DNA from: Streptomyces globisporus
Lineage (GTDB): Bacteria; Actinomycetota; Actinomycetes; Streptomycetales; Streptomycetaceae
NCBI GenBank assembly: GCA_014649555.1
Contig: BMTG01000005.1
Span: 1-64,000 of the forward strand
Direction of reading: 5' to 3'
DNA: 64,000 bases
Shown: piece by piece, positions 60,235 to 64,000 of the stretch
Position numbering within the stretch: position 1 is the stretch's first letter
Layout: every line of letters starts with the position of its first letter
Program-made: the position numbers and the translations under genes
Notes under the pieces: model-generated
What the model was told of the DNA's origin: nothing
The model's database searches: none
What the model saw: only the letters and a program-made list of their open reading frames with translations

Positions 60235-60911
60235 GCGTTGACCAGCTTCTTGATGATCGAGGTGAAGAAACCGAGGCCGTCGGTGCGGCCGGTGCCGATG
60301 AGCGGCTCCACGGCGTGCTCCGGGTGCGGCATCAGGCCGACGATGTTGCCCGCGGCGTTGGTGATGCCCGCGATGTCGCGGAGCGAGCCGTTGGGGTTGC
60401 CGTCCAGGTAGCGGAAGGCGACGCGGCCCTCGGCCTCCAGCTCGTCGAGCGTGCGCTCGTCGGCGGTGTACCGGCCGTCCATGTTCTTGAGCGGGACGCT
60501 GATCTCCTGGCCGGCGCTGTAGTCCGAGGTCCAGGCGGTCTCCGCGTTCTCCACCCGCAGCGTCTGGTCGCGGCAGATGAAGTGGAGGTGGTTGTTGCGC
60601 AGCATCGCGCCGGGCAGCAGGTGTGCCTCGGTCAGGATCTGGAAGCCGTTGCAGATGCCGAGGACCGGCATCCCGGCCTTCGCCTGCTCGATGAGGGTTT
60701 CCATCACCGGCGAGAAGCGGGAGATGGCACCGGCGCGGAGGTAGTCCCCGTAGGAGAAACCGCCGGCCAGGACGACCGCGTCGACCTGGTGCAGGTCCTT
60801 GTCGCGGTGCCACAGGGACACGGGCTCGGCGCCCGCGATACGGACGGCGCGCAGGGCGTCCTGATCGTCGAGGGTGCCGGGAAAAGTGACGACGCCGATA
60901 CGGGTGGTCAC
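60231..60911 (-). CDS. purQ: Phosphoribosylformylglycinamidine synthase, glutaminase subunit
   Basis: 226 aa class I glutamine amidotransferase. Nucleophile Cys in [14 protein letters not shown]; His and Glu of the triad in [25 protein letters not shown] oxyanion region. It overlaps purS and purL by 4 bp each. Confidence 0.96.
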   Translation of the reverse strand: MTTRIGVVTFPGTLDDQDALRAVRIAGAEPVSLWHRDKDLHQVDAVVLAGGFSYGDYLRAGAISRFSPVMETLIEQAKAGMPVLGICNGFQILTEAHLLPGAMLRNNHLHFICRDQTLRVENAETAWTSDYSAGQEISVPLKNMDGRYTADERTLDELEAEGRVAFRYLDGNPNGSLRDIAGITNAAGNIVGLMPHPEHAVEPLIGTGRTDGLGFFTSIIKKLVNA

Positions 60912-61159
60912 TTCTCCTCCTCCACCTTCACGACGAAGTCCTCGATGACGGTGTTGGCGAGGAACGTCTCGGCCATCTCGTTAATACGGGCGAGGGCGGC
61001 GTCGTCGACCGGCCCCTCGACCTCCAGCTCGAAACGCTTTCCCTGACGAACGTCCGCGATTCCCTCGAAGCCGAGACGGGGCAGTGCGCGCTGCACCGCC
61101 TGTCCCTGCGGGTCGAGGATCTCGGGCTTGAGCATGACGTCGACTACGACGCGTGCCAC
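60908..61159 (-). CDS. purS: Phosphoribosylformylglycinamidine synthase, PurS subunit
   Basis: 83 aa from GTG at 61159 (GGGAG 6 nt upstream). [20 protein letters not shown] and [13 protein letters not shown] are PurS motifs. It bridges PurL and PurQ in the active complex. First gene of the operon. Confidence 0.94.
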   Translation of the reverse strand: MARVVVDVMLKPEILDPQGQAVQRALPRLGFEGIADVRQGKRFELEVEGPVDDAALARINEMAETFLANTVIEDFVVKVEEEK

Positions 61160-61579
61160 TGGCACTCCCGGTGTGGTGGTGTGGTGCGGCTGTCTCTCCG
61201 GGGGGTTCCCCAGACCCCCGCGGGTCCACTCAGCGTACCTGGCCGAAATTTCTACGCGGGTAGATATCGGGCAGGACGGCCCCGGTGAGGGCGGTGCGCG
61301 GATCACGTCCGTATATCGGCCGCGACACCGCACGGAAAAGCTCTGGGAAAAACCCGCCCGGATTGCACACGGATTGCACACGGACACGCGCACGTAATTG
61401 ACTGGGCTTCACAATGCGGCACCCACCGCTGTACAAATGATTACCGGGGAAAGCACCATTGCCCCGGGGACAACGGAACAGTCGACATCTCGTCGATCCG
61501 CTTCCTCCCGCCCGGCAGCCGGAAGGCCGGCATCCGCGCACGCAGAACGCGCCGGTGCCGCAGGAAAGGACCGATATCC
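61160..61579. other. Divergent region between purS and lsr2
   Basis: 420 bp, no gene. It holds the two promoters and a perfect 11-bp tandem repeat, GGATTGCACAC twice at 61360-61381. The stretch 61396-61450 is AT-rich, as expected for a promoter that Lsr2 itself could bind. Confidence 0.5.
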
Positions 61580-61915
61580 GTGGCTCAGCGCGTAGTGGTG
61601 ACACTCTCCGACGACATCGACGGGGGAGCGGCGGCGGAAACGGTGACCTTCGCCCTGGACGGGAAGACGTACGAGATCGATCTCAATCCCGCCAACGCGA
61701 AGAAACTGCGGAAGACCCTGGCGCCTTACGTGGCCGCCGGCCGAAAGCAGACAAATGCCAGTAAGCACGGCAGGACGCCCACGGCCTACCGCCACACCTC
61801 CCTCGCCCCGGACCCGGCGGCCGTCCGCGCCTGGGCCCGCTCGCACCGGATGGACGTGCCGGCCCGCGGCCGCATCCCGAAGAAGGTCTACGAGGCGTTC
61901 GCCGCGGCGGGCTGA
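61580..61915 (+). CDS. lsr2: Nucleoid-associated protein Lsr2
   Basis: 111 aa from GTG at 61580 (GGAAAGGA upstream). N-terminal oligomerisation domain (VVVTLSDDIDGG, TYEIDLNPANAKKLRKTL) and C-terminal AT-hook-like domain with the RGR motif in PARGRIPKKVYEAF. It silences AT-rich, horizontally acquired DNA and secondary-metabolite clusters. Streptomyces carry two such genes; this position matches lsrL or lsr2 near purS (SCO4076 by memory). Confidence 0.93.
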   Translation: MAQRVVVTLSDDIDGGAAAETVTFALDGKTYEIDLNPANAKKLRKTLAPYVAAGRKQTNASKHGRTPTAYRHTSLAPDPAAVRAWARSHRMDVPARGRIPKKVYEAFAAAG

Positions 61916-62018
61916 GCCGACGCCGTACGACGCTCCGTCAGGCGGCCCCGGGCGGACCGCCGGACGGCTCGTCGGCCGTCCTCACGGACCCGCTCACCGG
62001 GCTCCGCGGGGAGCCGAC

Positions 62019-62049
62019 TTGCGCGACACCCCCGCAGGTCGGATAGAGT
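62019..62049 (+). promoter_or_regulatory. Promoter of tRNA-Gly(UCC)
   Basis: TTGCGC (62019-62024), 19 bp, TAGAGT (62044-62049), 50 bp upstream of the tRNA. The -10 hexamer is the same as in the rRNA promoters. Confidence 0.55.
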
Positions 62050-62098
62050 CTGGAACACGCCGAGGGGCGAGGCCGCAAAGCCGAATCCCACGCAGCGT

Positions 62099-62170
62099 GC
62101 GGGTGTAGTTCAGTAGTAGAACAGCCCCCTTCCAGGGGGAAGGCGCAGTGTGCAATTCCTGTCACCCGCT
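62099..62170 (+). tRNA. tRNA-Gly (UCC)
   Basis: 72 nt. Anticodon loop CTTCCAG; acceptor GCGGGTG/CACCCGC; T73. The stem below the anticodon is short of one pair (G-A), which I take as real variation. Confidence 0.88.
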
Positions 62171-62181
62171 CTGCACGACTC

Positions 62182-62210
62182 TTCGGACCCCTTCGTGGAT
62201 CAGGTAGAGT
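62182..62210 (+). promoter_or_regulatory. Promoter of tRNA-Gly(GCC)
   Basis: TTCGGA (62182-62187), 17 bp, TAGAGT (62205-62210), in the 78-bp gap between the two glycine tRNAs. The second tRNA can therefore be transcribed alone. Confidence 0.6.
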
Positions 62211-62248
62211 GGTGCTCGCTCCACCGGTGAAAGCCGAGTGGCTGCACT

Positions 62249-62321
62249 GCGGACGTAGCTCAGTTGGTAGAGCGCAACCTTGCCAAGGTTGAGGTCGCCA
62301 GTTCGAACCTGGTCGTCCGCT
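62249..62321 (+). tRNA. tRNA-Gly (GCC)
   Basis: 73 nt. Anticodon loop TTGCCAA between CAACC and GGTTG; acceptor GCGGACG/CGTCCGC; T73; T-arm CCAGTTCGAACCTGG. Confidence 0.95.
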
Positions 62322-62327
62322 CAGAGG

Positions 62328-62360
62328 CAAAGGCCCCGATCGTTTCGATCGGGGCCTTTG
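62328..62360. terminator. Terminator of the tRNA-Gly pair
   Basis: A 15-bp perfect stem (CAAAGGCCCCGATCG / CGATCGGGGCCTTTG) with a TTT loop, 6 bp after the tRNA. Confidence 0.8.
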
Positions 62361-62449
62361 GCGTTCTTCCGCCACCCCATGACGTTTGTCATGAGCAGTG
62401 GTGACAGCGCGCACTGCTTCCGGGCCCGATCCGGCGGAACCCTTGAAGC

Positions 62450-63517
62450 ATGACCAGCGACGACTTTCTCAACGACCGACGCGACGGTGGCACGTTCCCG
62501 GTCACGGCCCCCTCGGGAGCCGTGACCGCGGAGACGGTGATCGCGGTGGACGGGGTTCGCCGCAGCTACAAGGACGGCTTCGAGGCCGTCTCCGGCGTCT
62601 CCTTCTCCGTCGCCCGCGGCGAGCTGTTCGCCCTGCTCGGGACGAACGGCGCGGGCAAGACCTCCACCGTGGAACTCCTCGAAGGACTGGCGCTCCCGAC
62701 CTCCGGGACCATCAAGGTCCTCGGCCACGACCCGTACCGCGAACGCGCCGCCGTCCGCCCCCGTACCGGCGTCATGCTCCAGGAGGGCGGCTTCCCCTCC
62801 GACCTCACCGTGCTGGAGACCGCGCGGATGTGGTCGGCGTGCACCACCGGCGCCCGCCCCGCCGGCGAGGCCCTGGAGATGGTCGGCCTCACCAGCCGGG
62901 CCAAGGTGCGGGTCAAGCAGCTGTCCGGCGGCGAGAAGCGGCGCCTGGACCTGGCGCTGGCCCTCACCTCGCGGCCCGAGGTGCTCTTCCTCGACGAACC
63001 GACCACCGGACTGGACGCCGAGGGACGGCGCGACACCTGGGACCTGATCCGGGCGCTCCGGGAGTCCGGCACGACCGTCCTGCTGACCACCCACTATCTG
63101 GAGGAGGCCGAGTCCCTCGCGGACCGGCTGGCGATCATGCACCAGGGACAGATCGTGACGGCCGGGACGACCGCCGAGGTCACCGCCGAGCACCCGGCCC
63201 GGATCCGCTTCACCCTGCCCGACGGAGTTGCGGCCGCACACCTTCCGCTCTCGCTCCGGGCCGGGGCGGAGGGGCAGCGGGTGGAGATCCGCACCCCCAC
63301 GCTCCAGGAGTCCCTGCACGAACTCCTCGGCTGGGCCAGGGAGTCGGGCGTGGAACTGCTCGGGCTCGACGCCCGCTCCGCCTCGCTGGAGGAGGCGTTC
63401 CTGCAGATCGCGAACACCCAGCTCCGCTCGCGGGCCGACGACCCGCGCCGGGTGGGACCCCGGCACGGGTCCGCCGACGGCAGCACCCCGAACGAGACGA
63501 AGAAGGTGACGGCATGA
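62450..63517 (+). CDS. ABC transporter ATP-binding protein (ABC-2 exporter)
   Basis: 355 aa. Walker A LLGTNGAGKTSTVE, signature LSGGEKRRLDLAL, Walker B VLFLDEPTTGLDAE, H-loop TTHYLEEAE. About 35 extra residues precede the domain. DrrA-like C-terminal region. It overlaps the permease gene by 4 bp (ATGA). Substrate unknown; DrrAB-type exporters often handle drugs or lipids. Confidence 0.92.
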   Translation: MTSDDFLNDRRDGGTFPVTAPSGAVTAETVIAVDGVRRSYKDGFEAVSGVSFSVARGELFALLGTNGAGKTSTVELLEGLALPTSGTIKVLGHDPYRERAAVRPRTGVMLQEGGFPSDLTVLETARMWSACTTGARPAGEALEMVGLTSRAKVRVKQLSGGEKRRLDLALALTSRPEVLFLDEPTTGLDAEGRRDTWDLIRALRESGTTVLLTTHYLEEAESLADRLAIMHQGQIVTAGTTAEVTAEHPARIRFTLPDGVAAAHLPLSLRAGAEGQRVEIRTPTLQESLHELLGWARESGVELLGLDARSASLEEAFLQIANTQLRSRADDPRRVGPRHGSADGSTPNETKKVTA

Positions 63518-64000
63518 CCACGCCCACCGCCCTCGCGGACGGCCGCACGGCCCCCGAGCGGTCCCCCTCCCCCTCCGGCCGGTCCGCCTCCTTCCGGCGG
63601 CTGAACGCACTGGCCCGCGCCGAGCTGATCCTGTTGATCCGCAACCGGTCCGCGATCTTCGTGGCCCTGGTGCTGCCGATCGTGATGATCTTCTCGATCC
63701 GGGCCTCGCTCGAACAGATCGACCTCGCCGGCACCGGACTCTCCGTCGCGGGCGCCGCCCTCACCGGCGGCATCGGCATCGTGCTGGTCCAGGTCGTCTA
63801 CATGAACCTCGTCACCGGTTACGTCACCCGGCGCGAGGAACTCGTCCTCAAGCGGCTGCGCACCGGCGAGGTCACCGACCAGGAGATCCTGATCTCCACG
63901 GCGCTGCCCTCCGTCGCGCTGGCGGTCCTCCAGAGCGTGCTGCTCGTCGTGGCGGGCGCGATCGCCTTCGACCTGAGCGCGCCGAAGCGGCCGGAGCTGT
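63514..64000 (+). CDS. ABC-2 type permease (cut by the right edge)
   Basis: The first 162 codons only. After a Ser/Pro-rich start, LLIRNRSAIFVALVLPIVMIF begins the first membrane helix, with further helices at about residues 78-100 and 130-150, as in DrrB-like permeases. Translationally coupled to the ATPase. Confidence 0.88.
   Translation, partial: MTTPTALADGRTAPERSPSPSGRSASFRRLNALARAELILLIRNRSAIFVALVLPIVMIFSIRASLEQIDLAGTGLSVAGAALTGGIGIVLVQVVYMNLVTGYVTRREELVLKRLRTGEVTDQEILISTALPSVALAVLQSVLLVVAGAIAFDLSAPKRPEL

Noticed and set aside
57961-60411. 816-codon frame opposite purL
   Set aside because: Same antisense effect; purL motifs are unambiguous on the minus strand.

Overview
The window is high-GC actinobacterial DNA with strong third-position GC bias, GTG starts, 4-bp ATGA/GTGA gene overlaps and very few TTA codons. 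Gene content and order identify a Streptomyces chromosome core segment. Recognisable landmarks are a multi-promoter rRNA leader, atrA next to a type II NADH dehydrogenase, bldC, vdh, the purM-purF and purSQL loci, and lsr2. From memory this matches the S. coelicolor region running from about SCO4122 down to SCO4075, with local insertions. No alignment was run.

Layout. Positions 1-560 hold the promoter and leader of an rRNA operon that leaves the window on the left. Next come a divergent MarR/MFS pair, a PAS-SpoIIE-HATPase phosphatase, ndh and atrA. An unusual sigma factor follows, fused to a zinc-binding anti-sigma-like domain, membrane segments, a proline-rich stalk and an NPCBM-type domain (7586-9583). 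After it come a degenerate asparagine-synthase-like protein and a TTA-containing sporulation-type regulator. Positions 14-23 kb carry lhgO, trmB, a PrsW protease, an aldo/keto reductase, an M23 peptidase under a c-di-AMP (ydaO-type) riboswitch, a second SpoIIE phosphatase, a TipAL-like MerR regulator and initiator tRNA-fMet.

Accessory part, 23-34 kb. Beside tRNA-fMet sits a tsaD-alaS pair that looks like paralogues of the housekeeping genes. It abuts the broken C-terminal halves of a RamB/ScfR-type regulator and an isocitrate lyase/PEP mutase family enzyme. A 47-bp direct repeat of the tRNA-Lys(UUU) 3' part (28004-28050 and 33791-33837) then bounds a 5.8-kb integrated element. Its integrase survives only as a C-terminal stub, and no replication or transfer gene is left. 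It keeps a cargo set: XRE-TPR regulator, small proteins, a Cys/His-tailed protein and an APH-fold kinase, with two TTA codons.

Positions 34-47 kb return to core genes: DEAD-box helicase with tandem C-terminal repeats, lipoprotein, zincin-crcB-crcB operon, metallophosphoesterase, a tRNA-Glu/Asp/Phe cluster, a DsbA/CcdA thiol-redox pair and hrpA. Positions 47-64 kb hold tRNA-Asp, bldC with long non-coding flanks, vdh, de novo purine genes (purM, purF, purL, purQ, purS), lsr2, two tRNA-Gly genes and an ABC exporter cut by the right edge.

How the genes work together: development and antibiotic control (atrA, bldC, lsr2, the TTA regulator, two SpoIIE phosphatases, c-di-AMP riboswitch), translation and tRNA modification (trmB, tsaD, alaS, eight tRNAs), extracytoplasmic redox and wall maintenance, and purine synthesis. 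Function calls rest on motifs I can read and on recalled families.
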